A DNA stretch of 64,000 bases from JAFIFT01 sp020051095 (GCF_964199965.1 NZ_CAXMZT010000014.1:1-64000), one strand, 5' to 3'. Positions 25,747 to 34,873 are shown, counted from the stretch's first letter. The notes: generated from the sequence alone by a model not told the origin. Numbers and translations are program-made.

Positions 25747-27427
25747 CATTGAAACACTGCTGCATAAAGCGCAACATTGGCAACATCAACAACAATTTAA
25801 CCAAGCGATTGACTGCCTAAAACGCCTTCTATCAATCGACCCCAATCAGGTTGAAGCCCTTCATCAACTCGGTTTAGTATATATTCAAACGGATGATATC
25901 GCCAAAGCCGTTGAGGTATTTGAAAAAACAGTAGCGCTCGATACGGATAACCCCAACGCCCACCATCATCTTGCCAATGCTTATAAGATCCAACATCACT
26001 TTGCAGAAGCCGACAAACATTATCAAATTGCCTTGTCTCTAAACCCTGACTATGTGGAAGCACACCATAATTATGCCGGATTATTGATGCACTATGACCA
26101 GTATCAAAGTGCCCTGCAGCATTTTCATAAAGCATTACAACTTAGACCCGATTTCCATGATGCGCATTTTAATTTAGGCTTATTATTCTTAAAGCAACAA
26201 AACTGGGACGCAGCAAGGCGCCAATTTAATAACGTCTTAGCATTAAACCAAAACAACCTAAAAGCCCATTTTTATGCAGGCGTACTGGCCTTACGAAACG
26301 AGGATTTACCGCTAGCAAAAAATCACTTGTTGCAGGTCATCAAAGACAACCCGGAGCATATTGATGCGTTAATAAATCTGGGGGTTATCGCCTTAAAGAT
26401 GAAACAAGAACAACATGCCGTTGATTATTTTACCAAAGCACTGGCTATTGATAACCGTAAAGAAGAAGCTAAAAGTAATTTAGCGGCCACCTTTATCCAT
26501 CATCACCGCTATGAGAATGCATTAATCCACTATTTGGAGTTGATTAACGACCATCCAAACAACCTCGAGTATCTCTATAATACGGCGGTTGCTGAAATGG
26601 CCTTAGGGCAACTTAGCAACGCGGAGAAGCATTTTCAGCAATGCCTAAGGCTCGATGCGAACCATGCGGCTTCGATCAATAATTTAGCCGCGATATGCAT
26701 GCGTCTTGATAAAATTGACGAGGCAAAAGCATTATTAAACCGGGTACTAGAAATTCATCCGGATGATGTCATTTCAAAACACATGCTGGCCGCCATTAGC
26801 GATGAAAATAAACCCCAGCCGACATGCGTGGAGTATGCCAAAAATTTATTTAACAATTACGCGCTTTATTATGATAAACACGTGCAAAATCAACTTGACT
26901 ATCAAGTTCCCCACGTATTTAAAACACTGTTACAAACCCATCATCTGACCCACTTCGACCGTGCTTTGGATTTAGGGTGTGGCAGTGGTTTATTGGCTGA
27001 GGCAATTCACCCTTTTTGCTCGGAAATAGACGGGGTGGACATTTCTGAAAACATGATTGAATTGGCAAAAGCAAAACAATACTATCATACCCTCTACTGC
27101 GATGAGATGATTCATCATCTGCAGAGTCATTCCCAAAAATACCAGATCATCTTTGCGGCCGATGTGCTACCATATTTTGGCGAGCTCGAACCACTGATGA
27201 ATTTAATGGCTGATAGGTTAAACGATAACGGTTTTCTGCTGTTTAATACTGAAGTTTCAGAAACAAGGCCTTGGTATCTTCAAAAAACCGGACGGTTTGC
27301 CCATAGCCAATCCTATATCGAACAGATTAGCCAAGCCTTTAAAGTGCTCGATCTTCAATCCGTTTTTGGACGTAAACAAGCCAATCAATGGTTAACTGTC
27401 AATGTTTTCTTACTGAAAAAACTATAA
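25736..27427 (+). CDS. TPR protein with C-terminal methyltransferase domain
   Basis: A 563-residue protein. Residues ~1-370 consist of about ten tetratricopeptide repeats (for example NPNAHHHLANAYKIQHHFAEA and its neighbours, with A8/G8 and P32-type positions). Residues ~400-555 are a class I SAM methyltransferase: motif I LDLGCGSGLLAEAI, then IDGVDISENMIELAKAK and IIFAADVLPYFGEL. Such TPR-methyltransferase fusions may modify proteins or glycans; the substrate is unknown. I prefer ATG at 25736 over the GTG at 25724. It overlaps rdgB and is probably translated from the same mRNA. Confidence 0.88.
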   Translation: MGDSIETLLHKAQHWQHQQQFNQAIDCLKRLLSIDPNQVEALHQLGLVYIQTDDIAKAVEVFEKTVALDTDNPNAHHHLANAYKIQHHFAEADKHYQIALSLNPDYVEAHHNYAGLLMHYDQYQSALQHFHKALQLRPDFHDAHFNLGLLFLKQQNWDAARRQFNNVLALNQNNLKAHFYAGVLALRNEDLPLAKNHLLQVIKDNPEHIDALINLGVIALKMKQEQHAVDYFTKALAIDNRKEEAKSNLAATFIHHHRYENALIHYLELINDHPNNLEYLYNTAVAEMALGQLSNAEKHFQQCLRLDANHAASINNLAAICMRLDKIDEAKALLNRVLEIHPDDVISKHMLAAISDENKPQPTCVEYAKNLFNNYALYYDKHVQNQLDYQVPHVFKTLLQTHHLTHFDRALDLGCGSGLLAEAIHPFCSEIDGVDISENMIELAKAKQYYHTLYCDEMIHHLQSHSQKYQIIFAADVLPYFGELEPLMNLMADRLNDNGFLLFNTEVSETRPWYLQKTGRFAHSQSYIEQISQAFKVLDLQSVFGRKQANQWLTVNVFLLKKL

Positions 27428-27446
27428 CACCGTGTGAAATTTTAAC

Positions 27447-27550
27447 TATACCCATGATCATCCAAAACGCGAGGATTTATGCGCCGTTAACGTTTTGCAG
27501 GGCGAAAGAGAAAAAGTAGAAAACTCGCATTTTCAATGATCACAGGTATA
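27447..27550. repeat. inverted-repeat element, family 4
   Basis: Two 27-bp arms, TATACCCATGATCAT ... and its inverse ending ATGATCACAGGTATA, matching at 22 of 27 positions, around a ~50-bp centre. It ends 13 bp before the start codon of the EAL gene. A single-arm relative is found at 34803-34837, also just before a gene. Confidence 0.7.
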
Positions 27551-27563
27551 TAATTGATAATTG

Positions 27564-29147
27564 ATGAAAACATGGCAAGGTATGTCACCCATGGTAAAAC
27601 GCAGCAAGAAAGCCTGGCAAATAGCCGCAATAAGCCTCTCTTTTATATTCTTTATTGTCCTGTTATATATCGATCATAAAAAAGGACATGCCGATTATAT
27701 CGGTGAATTACACCAACTGAACACTGAAATCCGCCAATCGTTTGACTCACAGATACAATCCCTGGTTGATAAATTGCCAACCCTTACTAACACCATCGCT
27801 CCTTTAAATCAATGCTCAAAGAAAACACTAGAAGCGTTAGGCAATTATGCCTTTGCCAATCCGCAATTGTCCACCATTGCGGTAAAAAGCAAAAGCCTTT
27901 CGAGCTGGTGTATTAGCCCCGAATTTCGAACGTTAATTCAGCCCAAATTAAGGGGTAACACAACCAAATTAATTGGCCCAGTCACCCACACCAAGACAAA
28001 GGAAACTTTCTTTATCCTCCAATATCCGGGAAATGATGACATTACCTATCAATTATATATCCTAAAATCCGTGCTATTAAATGCCATTAATCTCCCAAGC
28101 CCTTTGATTAACAGTACCGCTTTAATAACCAAAGATGAACGCATCCTCCTCGAAACAAACCCCTCGGTCAATGATGCAAATCAGCATGCTTCGCTAGAAA
28201 GCTCCGAACCGTCAAAACTCTTACCCAATATTCTTATCCATCTTGACGCCGATGAAGCATATATTCAAAGTGGCAATAGTAAAAAATTGTGGTCATTGCG
28301 ACTTTTAAGCATTGCCGTTGCAGGGCTGTTTCTATTAGCTCTATTACTTCATATCAATCGTAGTTTTTCCTTAGAAAGCATCATTAAACAGGCACTGCGC
28401 AACGAGGAGTTTTACCCGGTTTTCCAACCCGTCATTGATGCAAACACCCGACAAATCATGGGTGCGGAGCTGTTAATCCGTTGGCAAGATAAGCATGGCG
28501 AACACATCATGCCCAATCAGTTTATCGAGGAAGCAGAGCACAGCGGTCAAATTGTGCCCTTAACGATCCAATTAATTGAGAGCGCGTTTCAAATGTTAGG
28601 CAATTACCTGCAGGAAAATCGTTCATTTCATTTAGGCATTAATCTATGTCATGCCCATTTTGCCGATGAAACTTGGCTACAAACGTTGATTGCCCTATGC
28701 CAGCAGCATGACATCGAACCCAGCCAAATCATGCTGGAAGTAACGGAACGAACGATTATGGATAGTGGGGAGCTGAATCTTTCTCAACACATGAAAGCGA
28801 TGAAGGACAAGGGCTTTCAATTAGCTATTGATGATTTTGGTACCAGCCATGCAAGCATCAGTTATCTACGCCATTTTCCCCTTGACTACCTAAAAATCGA
28901 CATGATGTATGTCCACGCCATTGGAACGGGTGCTGTCACCGAAGCCTTGCTACCACCCATTATTTTAATTGCCAACCAGTTAAACTTAAAGATAATCGCC
29001 GAAGGCGTTGAAACAGAGGAACAGTTTAACTACCTCAAAGAGCGCCAAGTTGATTACATTCAAGGATGGTATTTTTCCAAAGCGTTGGGCGCGGATGATT
29101 TGGTTAAGCGGATAGTCCATAGTGAGTCGGCTTTGCCGAGTGATTGA
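27564..29147 (+). CDS. EAL-domain c-di-GMP phosphodiesterase with periplasmic CSS-like sensor
   Basis: A 527-residue membrane protein. One membrane segment at ~17-37, a periplasmic domain with two cysteines in a CSS-like context (NQCSKKTLEAL and LSSWCISPEF), a second segment at ~237-257, then an EAL domain. In that domain the signature is ELLIRW rather than EALxRW, but the metal and catalytic residues seem present: N in LGINLCHAHF, E in LEVTERTIM, the DDFG pair, K in LKID, E in IAEGVETEEQ and Q in YIQGWYFSKAL. It should hydrolyse c-di-GMP, with redox or disulfide state as the likely input. The start is uncertain; ATG at 27564 and 27591 are both possible. Confidence 0.88.
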   Translation: MKTWQGMSPMVKRSKKAWQIAAISLSFIFFIVLLYIDHKKGHADYIGELHQLNTEIRQSFDSQIQSLVDKLPTLTNTIAPLNQCSKKTLEALGNYAFANPQLSTIAVKSKSLSSWCISPEFRTLIQPKLRGNTTKLIGPVTHTKTKETFFILQYPGNDDITYQLYILKSVLLNAINLPSPLINSTALITKDERILLETNPSVNDANQHASLESSEPSKLLPNILIHLDADEAYIQSGNSKKLWSLRLLSIAVAGLFLLALLLHINRSFSLESIIKQALRNEEFYPVFQPVIDANTRQIMGAELLIRWQDKHGEHIMPNQFIEEAEHSGQIVPLTIQLIESAFQMLGNYLQENRSFHLGINLCHAHFADETWLQTLIALCQQHDIEPSQIMLEVTERTIMDSGELNLSQHMKAMKDKGFQLAIDDFGTSHASISYLRHFPLDYLKIDMMYVHAIGTGAVTEALLPPIILIANQLNLKIIAEGVETEEQFNYLKERQVDYIQGWYFSKALGADDLVKRIVHSESALPSD

Positions 29148-29149
29148 TC

Positions 29150-29178
29150 CCCGGATTTCGGCTACGCCTTCATCCGGG
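29150..29178. terminator. hairpin between convergent EAL and SCO genes
   Basis: CCCGGAT / ATCCGGG stem around TTCGGCTACGCCTTC. It lies 3 bp past the EAL stop and 30 bp from the stop of the convergent SCO gene. It resembles a widespread dispersed palindrome, so terminator function is tentative. Confidence 0.45.
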
Positions 29179-29208
29179 CTTCGATTCTTAGGTCTCTCAA
29201 TACAATAC

Positions 29209-29853
29209 TTACGACACCAATTTGCGATAATCTTCGGCAATCGCTTCTGCATCGTGCGGTGCTGTGAAAAATGCGTTTAATTCACCTTTGGGATTAAAGA
29301 CAATGATTGCCCCGCTATGCTGAATATCATAGTTTTCAGCAGGTTTCCCTTGCTTGGGCAATACTTTGGTATAAACCACGCCCATCTCACGAGTCATGTG
29401 TTTAATTTTAGCTTGGCTGCCCCGTGCCCCATAAAACCGCTTATCAAAAGATAGCACATAGTTCTTTAGTTTTTCTAAGTTATCCCGGGCAGGGTCAATG
29501 CTTATCATCACCACTCGCGGAGCGGGATGAATTTTCTTTTCCAGGATTAATCGATACGTTTTTCCGAGTTCTGCCATGGTAGTAGGACAAACATAACCAC
29601 AATTGGTAAAACCAAAAAACACCATGGTCCACTGCCCCTTCAAATGCTCATTATCAAACGTCTGACCATCGGTTCCAGTCAGCTCAAACGTGCTAACTGG
29701 CCGAGGCTGCTTTAAATAGGTGCCATGAAAGGTGTTAGGATCAATTTCTTTTTTGAATTGAATATGTTGAAAGAGAAACACGCCTGCAAATAAGGCTGCC
29801 AATCCGATTAAGGCAACAACGGTCGCCGTTTTACGTGTTGAATTGAGAGACAT
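29209..29853 (-). CDS. SCO1/SenC family copper chaperone
   Basis: A 214-residue membrane-anchored thioredoxin-fold protein (one N-terminal segment, residues ~9-29) that delivers copper to the CuA site of cytochrome c oxidase. The copper ligands are present: CxxxC as C85-GYV-C89 in FGFTNCGYVCPTTM, and the distant histidine in YDIQHSGAIIVFNP. It is the last gene of a SURF1 - thioredoxin-like - CtaA - CyoE - SCO run. AGGAATTTGTT precedes the ATG. Confidence 0.93.
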   Translation of the reverse strand: MSLNSTRKTATVVALIGLAALFAGVFLFQHIQFKKEIDPNTFHGTYLKQPRPVSTFELTGTDGQTFDNEHLKGQWTMVFFGFTNCGYVCPTTMAELGKTYRLILEKKIHPAPRVVMISIDPARDNLEKLKNYVLSFDKRFYGARGSQAKIKHMTREMGVVYTKVLPKQGKPAENYDIQHSGAIIVFNPKGELNAFFTAPHDAEAIAEDYRKLVS

Positions 29854-29862
29854 AACAAATTC

Positions 29863-30744
29863 CTATAGATAATGATCAACCAGCAATAGAACAAATAATA
29901 TCATTAAATAAACAATGGAGAAGCGAAAAGTCTGCATTGCTATGCGAGGTTGATGGTGACGATACAGCCGCCAAGCCCATTGCAAGAAGCGACCACTTAA
30001 CAGGGTCGCGCCAACAGCGTAGACCAAACCGCTCATACCAACAGCATACGGTAATAATGTCACTGAAAACAATAACAGGCTGTATAATAATATGGATAAA
30101 CGAGTAAAGGCAATGCCATGTGTCACAGGCAGCATGGGTATTTTGGCATCTTTATAATCGTCAAACCGATAAATGGCGAGCGCCCAGAAATGCAGCGGTG
30201 TCCAGGTAAAAATAATGAGAACTAACAAAAGGGCTTGGCCATCAAGGTGGTTGGTAACAGCAGTCCATCCCAATAAAGGAGGAGCCGCGCCTGCTAGTCC
30301 ACCGATAACGATATTTTGTGGGGTAGCACGTTTGAGATAACCCGTGTATACCAACGCATAGCCTATCAAGGTCACAAACGTTAATATTGCGGTCAGTTGA
30401 TTCACGTAGACCGTCAAAATAAATAAACCGATTGCGCCAATAGCAATGGCAAAGATTAGCGCTTGCTTCACGGTGACTCGGCCTTGAGCAACCGGCCGCT
30501 TTTTAGTACGTGCCATGATGGTGTCGATGTGGCGATCTAACATATGGTTGATCGCAGCAGCGCTACTTGCACATAAGGCAACGCCAATAAGTGCATTGAA
30601 AAATAAGGATGGCGCGATGCCCCCCGGTACGGCGAGGAACATGCCAACCACCATGGTTAACAGCATCAACGCCACCACTTTAGGCTTGCATAACTCAATA
30701 TAATCACGCCAGTCTGTCAGTTTGGGCATCGAATCAACGATCAT
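29863..30744 (-). CDS. cyoE: protoheme IX farnesyltransferase
   Basis: UbiA-superfamily membrane prenyltransferase (293 residues, about eight to nine segments) that converts heme B to heme O. The first Asp-rich motif is NHMLDRHIDTIMARTKKRP and the second YRFDDYKDAKIPMLP. The start is fixed by AAAGGAGGACGG right before the ATG at 30744, so it overlaps the end of ctaA by 11 bp. Together with CtaA it makes heme A for the oxidase. Confidence 0.95.
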   Translation of the reverse strand: MIVDSMPKLTDWRDYIELCKPKVVALMLLTMVVGMFLAVPGGIAPSLFFNALIGVALCASSAAAINHMLDRHIDTIMARTKKRPVAQGRVTVKQALIFAIAIGAIGLFILTVYVNQLTAILTFVTLIGYALVYTGYLKRATPQNIVIGGLAGAAPPLLGWTAVTNHLDGQALLLVLIIFTWTPLHFWALAIYRFDDYKDAKIPMLPVTHGIAFTRLSILLYSLLLFSVTLLPYAVGMSGLVYAVGATLLSGRFLQWAWRLYRHHQPRIAMQTFRFSIVYLMILFVLLLVDHYL

Positions 30745-31741
30745 CCGTCCTCCTTTGCATCACGATAGCGAGCATAGCCATTAAGGAAGCTAACAACATG
30801 GCAGCGACACCATTATGAGCCACTGCCACGGGCAGCGGTAGTCGATACATGACATTGGCGATACCTAAGCATATTTGCATCACTAAAAGCAATCCTATAA
30901 AGATGGCGCAAAATCGTTGCAACTCATTATGGCTTGTTCGATAAATAAAAATTGACAAGCCAAACAGATATATCGCTGTCACCATTGCCCCAATACGATG
31001 AATCATCTGGATGGTAACACGTATTTCGCTATCTAACAGGCCGCCTTGATAATTTTCCCCAATTGACGTAAATAAATTAAACCCTTGGCCAAGATGCAAT
31101 GAAGGCAGCCATAATCCGTTGCACTTTGGAAAGCCAACACAAGCAATACCAGCATAATTAGCACTCACCCAACCGCCCAGTGCAATTTGGCAAAATACCA
31201 CAAAAATGCCACCTAATACCCAATATAATTGCCGCGTCAATTGGGTATCAGAAGGGTTGGTAATCTTGACGTTGTAGTAACAAAGCAAGGAAAAAATGGT
31301 CATGCCACCCAGCAAATGACTCATAACAACCACAGGTAATAATTTCATCGTCACAGTCCACATGCCAAGGGCTGCTTGTAAAATAACCAAACAAACGATG
31401 ATAGCTGGCATTCGCCAATAAGCAAAGCGATCACGAATGCGAAGGTACAGTGCACGGATTGCGATCAATAATAATAAGAAAGCTAAACTACCCGCGACAT
31501 AGCGATGGACCATTTCAGTCCATGCTTTCACTTGTTCCACCGGCACGTCTGGGAAGTTAGCCTGAGCGACTTGCAAGGCACTTGCTTTATGAGGCAAGAC
31601 CATATGCCCATAGCACCCTGGCCAGTCGGGGCATCCTAAACCCGCATCTGTTAATCGTGTATAAGCCCCTAGCGTCACCACAACCAATGCCAAAAGCATG
31701 GCGCTAAATACACTATATTTTAACCACTTATCTTGAACCAT
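30734..31741 (-). CDS. ctaA: heme A synthase (COX15/CtaA)
   Basis: A 335-residue membrane protein with eight hydrophobic segments that hydroxylates heme O to heme A. The conserved histidines appear in MVHRYVAGSLAF, VVMSHLLGG, MIHRIGAM and VAHNGVAAML. The external cysteine pair is seen in CVGFPKCNGLW and a second in the N-terminal loop (CPDWPGC). It is co-transcribed with cyoE (11-bp overlap) and follows the small thioredoxin-like gene by 8 bp. Confidence 0.95.
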   Translation of the reverse strand: MVQDKWLKYSVFSAMLLALVVVTLGAYTRLTDAGLGCPDWPGCYGHMVLPHKASALQVAQANFPDVPVEQVKAWTEMVHRYVAGSLAFLLLLIAIRALYLRIRDRFAYWRMPAIIVCLVILQAALGMWTVTMKLLPVVVMSHLLGGMTIFSLLCYYNVKITNPSDTQLTRQLYWVLGGIFVVFCQIALGGWVSANYAGIACVGFPKCNGLWLPSLHLGQGFNLFTSIGENYQGGLLDSEIRVTIQMIHRIGAMVTAIYLFGLSIFIYRTSHNELQRFCAIFIGLLLVMQICLGIANVMYRLPLPVAVAHNGVAAMLLASLMAMLAIVMQRRTDDR

Positions 31742-31749
31742 AAGGTGCT

Positions 31750-32292
31750 CTACTGTTCAGCTAGTTTGATTAAATGCTTTAAGTCTTTGAATATCGACTT
31801 TTGTTGGGCATTTAGCGGGTAATATAAAACCATAAAATTGTGTGGATCAACAATAAATAAGCCTTTGAGGTAATTACGGATGGATAAATTCTCCCTGTCG
31901 GTCGAAGATAGGATTTGACTCGTCATCGCCATGTCTTTCATTTGGTTTTGTATGATTTTATCTGGAAGCAGTGAAGGATCCGTGACCATTAAGCGCAAAT
32001 CAACCTCGCGAGACAGTCGCCCTAATGCCAGGCGGACGCGTGCTAATTTATCAAGCATGGCTAAACATCGCCCGCTGCACTGTTGATCAGAAACGAGCAA
32101 CAAATGCCATTTTTTTTGGGTAAGGCTATCTAATTTAATCAACGGAGAGACGAGTTGACCCTTATTGCTAGTTTGACCAACGAGCCACTGGGGATGCTGA
32201 TATAGCAATGCGGCTAAGCACCCTGGCAAAATAAACAATAGGAATAGCAATGCTAATTCCGTTGACTTGGTTCTATTCAGATTTTGCGTCAT
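31750..32292 (-). CDS. thioredoxin-like membrane protein of the oxidase-assembly operon
   Basis: A 180-residue protein with one N-terminal membrane segment (LALLFLLFILPGCLAALL) and an extracytoplasmic domain. WHLLLVSDQQCSGRCLAML has a CxxxC at the place of the SCO copper motif, but I do not see the matching SCO histidine. Proteins like this commonly sit between SURF1 and CtaA in gammaproteobacteria. A redox or metallochaperone role in oxidase assembly is therefore inferred from context. It overlaps the SURF1 gene by 20 bp. Confidence 0.75.
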   Translation of the reverse strand: MTQNLNRTKSTELALLFLLFILPGCLAALLYQHPQWLVGQTSNKGQLVSPLIKLDSLTQKKWHLLLVSDQQCSGRCLAMLDKLARVRLALGRLSREVDLRLMVTDPSLLPDKIIQNQMKDMAMTSQILSSTDRENLSIRNYLKGLFIVDPHNFMVLYYPLNAQQKSIFKDLKHLIKLAEQ

Positions 32293-32980
32293 ACTGCTTC
32301 TTTATAAAATAACTCAACATAACACCCAAACCAAAGGCCATAACGAACCATTGAATGGCGTAGCCAATATGCCGGTTTGGTGACATGGCTACAATGGGCC
32401 AAGCCCGAATGAAAATGTCACCCTCCGGTTTTAGCCGCAACGTGTAATTAGCCAGCGGTTGGGGCAATAAATTACTAAGCGCATCCATATCGATTTGTTC
32501 TAATAAATAACGTTCACCTTGGCGAATCTCAAGCTGCGGTCCTAGGCGCCATGAATTGTTTTTAGGGTAATACACATAGCCATTGAGGGTTGTTGACTGC
32601 GTTGGCGTTACAATTTTGGGTAATCGTTGACGCGTCACATCACCAGCTACCCAACCACGATTAACCAAGACAATCAAACCCTCAATGGTCTCGAATGGCG
32701 AGATAATATCATAACCAAACTGATGATGATAATGTTGATTATCCAGATATAACAACGGCGACAGATATCGACCTGTTAGTTTGATTGGCTGATACTGCGC
32801 AGGTTTGCTGTTTTTAGATAAAAACGTTGGTTTTTCATTCGCTAATTGCTGATGCTGTCGAACCATTTCCCTTTTTTGATCCGCTCGATGCATTTGCCAA
32901 AAACCCAAACGAACACAACTGATGATCGCAACGACCGTCAAAGAGAAAAAAATCCATAGTCTTGATGAAAAACGGGCCAT
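32273..32980 (-). CDS. SURF1 family cytochrome oxidase assembly protein
   Basis: A 235-residue SURF1 (Shy1) protein with membrane segments at both ends (LWIFFSLTVVAIISCVRLGFW and AIQWFVMAFGLGVMLSYFI, each quoted within limits) and a large periplasmic domain between. Family features: FWQMHRADQKREM after segment 1, LTGRYLS, VNRGWVAG and YAIQWFVMA. SURF1 helps insert heme A. I start at the ATG at 32980 (MARFSSRLW), which gives the family length; upstream ATG and TTG codons at 33019 and 33055 lack ribosome binding sites and would add an atypical N-terminus. Confidence 0.88.
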   Translation of the reverse strand: MARFSSRLWIFFSLTVVAIISCVRLGFWQMHRADQKREMVRQHQQLANEKPTFLSKNSKPAQYQPIKLTGRYLSPLLYLDNQHYHHQFGYDIISPFETIEGLIVLVNRGWVAGDVTRQRLPKIVTPTQSTTLNGYVYYPKNNSWRLGPQLEIRQGERYLLEQIDMDALSNLLPQPLANYTLRLKPEGDIFIRAWPIVAMSPNRHIGYAIQWFVMAFGLGVMLSYFIKKQYDAKSE

Positions 32981-33078
32981 AATGACAAAACAATGAAAAT
33001 TTGACGGCAATGGTATCATAAAAATTTGCCAAAACGTAGTCTTGTTGGGATTCAATTAAATCCGCACGAAATGGTGTT

Positions 33079-33104
33079 CCCGCATTATGCAGCGCTAATG
33101 CGGG
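33079..33104. terminator. hairpin between mdh and SURF1 genes
   Basis: Perfect 9-bp stem CCCGCATTA / TAATGCGGG with an 8-nt loop, downstream of mdh on the minus strand. There is no T-run after it, so factor-independent termination is uncertain. Confidence 0.4.
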
Positions 33105-33154
33105 CAACGATTTCGACGATTTCCAATGATTTTTCTATTCCGGTGGAGGAAAGA

Positions 33155-34165
33155 TTATCCCAATAGTCCTAACTTTTTAACTGTATCACGTTCTTCACGT
33201 AATTCGTTTAATGTGTTGTTAAATTTTGCCATAGCAAACGCATTAAGGGTGAGACCTTCCACCACTTTCGTGTGATAATAATCGGTAAAACTATCATGGG
33301 TGGTCACACAGGGGAATGAAAAGATTAACCCTTCATCCACGCCATATTCCCCTTGTGAACATTTGGCCATCGAAAACATTTCATTGGCCGTTGTTTCATT
33401 AATCAGATGACTGACCCCTTGAACAATGGCATTGGCAGCAGAAGCAGCAGATGATGCGCCGCGTGCTTTAATAATGGCAGCCCCTCGCTGTTGAACCGTG
33501 GTTAAAAAGTCATTTTCTAACCATTTCTGATCGCCAATCACTCTTGCAGCCGGTTGTCCATCAATCATCGCATTGGAGAAATCCGGGTACATCGTAGGAG
33601 AGTGGTTACCCCAGATCACCATTTTTGTGACTTCAGTAATATCAACATCCGCTTTCTTCGCCAACTGCATTCGAGCGCGAAGCTCATCTAACATGGTCAT
33701 GGCATAGAAACGATCATTTGGAACATCTGGGGCAGCGTTCATAGCAATCAACGCATTGGTGTTACAAGGGTTACCCACCACAAATGTGCGTACATTCTGA
33801 GAGGCATTGTCATTAATCGCACGACCTTGTTTGGTAAATATGCCACCATTAATTTCTAACAAATCGGAACGCTCCATGCCTTGTTTACGGGGAACAGAGC
33901 CAACTAATAAAGCCCAGTTCACACCTTCCATGGCTTGATTGATATCGGAGGTATAGCGAATTGCTTTTAGCAAGGGGAAAGCACAATCTTCTAGCTCCAT
34001 GACGACGCCTTCTAAGGCTGGCATCGCTTGCTCAAGCTCTAATAAATTCAATTCCACATCCACTTTAGGGCCAAACATTTGCCCAGAGGCGATTCGGAAT
34101 AATAAAGCATAACCGATTTGACCTGCTGCCCCAGTGACTGCGACTCGAACGCGTTTATGGTTCAT
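33155..34165 (-). CDS. mdh: malate dehydrogenase
   Basis: NAD-dependent malate dehydrogenase of the TCA cycle, 336 residues. Rossmann motif VTGAAGQIGYALLFRIASG, then substrate-loop and Arg residues in GSVPRKQGMERSDLL, NPCNTNALI, and the catalytic His in IWGNHSPTMYPDF. It belongs to the cytosolic-type (group 2) MDH, as in Legionella and Coxiella, rather than the E. coli type. The ATG at 34165 is preceded by AAGGAAACATC; a longer ORF upstream would overlap nudE. The nudE stop lies 11 bp upstream, so both are probably one transcript. Confidence 0.95.
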   Translation of the reverse strand: MNHKRVRVAVTGAAGQIGYALLFRIASGQMFGPKVDVELNLLELEQAMPALEGVVMELEDCAFPLLKAIRYTSDINQAMEGVNWALLVGSVPRKQGMERSDLLEINGGIFTKQGRAINDNASQNVRTFVVGNPCNTNALIAMNAAPDVPNDRFYAMTMLDELRARMQLAKKADVDITEVTKMVIWGNHSPTMYPDFSNAMIDGQPAARVIGDQKWLENDFLTTVQQRGAAIIKARGASSAASAANAIVQGVSHLINETTANEMFSMAKCSQGEYGVDEGLIFSFPCVTTHDSFTDYYHTKVVEGLTLNAFAMAKFNNTLNELREERDTVKKLGLLG

Positions 34166-34176
34166 GATGTTTCCTT

Positions 34177-34737
34177 CTATTCTGATTGTTGTTTTAACCA
34201 ATGTTGTACAATATATAACGCAGCAATGCTGCGGGATTCAGAAAAGTCAGCTTCATGCAATAACTGCTCTGACGTTTCAATTGGCCACTCAATTACCTCA
34301 ATTGGTTCAGGTTCATCGCCTGGTAACACGGAGGGGTAGAGATCCGTGGCCAACACAACATCCATGTGCGCACCAAAATAACCTGGTGCCAAGCTCATTG
34401 AGCGAAGTAGTTTCAACTCACGCGCGGCAAAACCCACTTCCTCTTGTAACTCTCGATTTGCCGCCTCAAGCATCGTTTCGCCTGGATCGATCAATCCCTT
34501 CGGAAAGGCTAATTCATATTTTTCGGTTCCAGCAGCATATTCCCGAATCAAATAGAACGCATTATTGTCATTTATGGCGATAATAATAACAGCGCCCATG
34601 CCCGGACCATTGCCGCTGATTCGCTCAAATTGTCGAACAGCGCCGTTACTGAACTGTAAGTCCAATGCTTCAATTTTAAAAAGCTTTGACCGGGCAATCA
34701 CTCGAGATTGGTGACAAACCGGTTTTTTTCTGGACAT
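34177..34737 (-). CDS. nudE: ADP compounds hydrolase NudE
   Basis: Nudix hydrolase of 186 residues that cleaves ADP-ribose, Ap3A or NADH-type dinucleotides. The Nudix box is complete: GLIDPGETMLEAANRELQEE, ending VGF. The REYAAGTEKYELAFPKG stretch before it and the LAPGYFGAHMDVVLATDLYP stretch after it match NudE of gammaproteobacteria. It lies directly upstream of mdh. Confidence 0.9.
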   Translation of the reverse strand: MSRKKPVCHQSRVIARSKLFKIEALDLQFSNGAVRQFERISGNGPGMGAVIIIAINDNNAFYLIREYAAGTEKYELAFPKGLIDPGETMLEAANRELQEEVGFAARELKLLRSMSLAPGYFGAHMDVVLATDLYPSVLPGDEPEPIEVIEWPIETSEQLLHEADFSESRSIAALYIVQHWLKQQSE

Positions 34738-34802
34738 AAATTTATCCTGATTTAAGTCTTAATCATTATAATTAATTCTGCCAAAATTACCACCAGCACT
34801 GA

Positions 34803-34837
34803 CATAAATCCTCGCGTTTTGAATGATCACGGGTATA
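34803..34837. repeat. single-arm copy of family 4 repeat upstream of hemW
   Basis: CATAAATCCTCGCGTTTTGA then ATGATCACGGGTATA. It matches the right arm of the element at 27447-27550 at 24 of 27 positions and the inverse of its left arm beyond that. TATATGAT at its right end could serve as a -10 for hemW, 37 bp before the start codon. Confidence 0.6.
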
Positions 34838-34873
34838 TGATAAAATTTAGCAAATGCTATAACGAACGATCCA

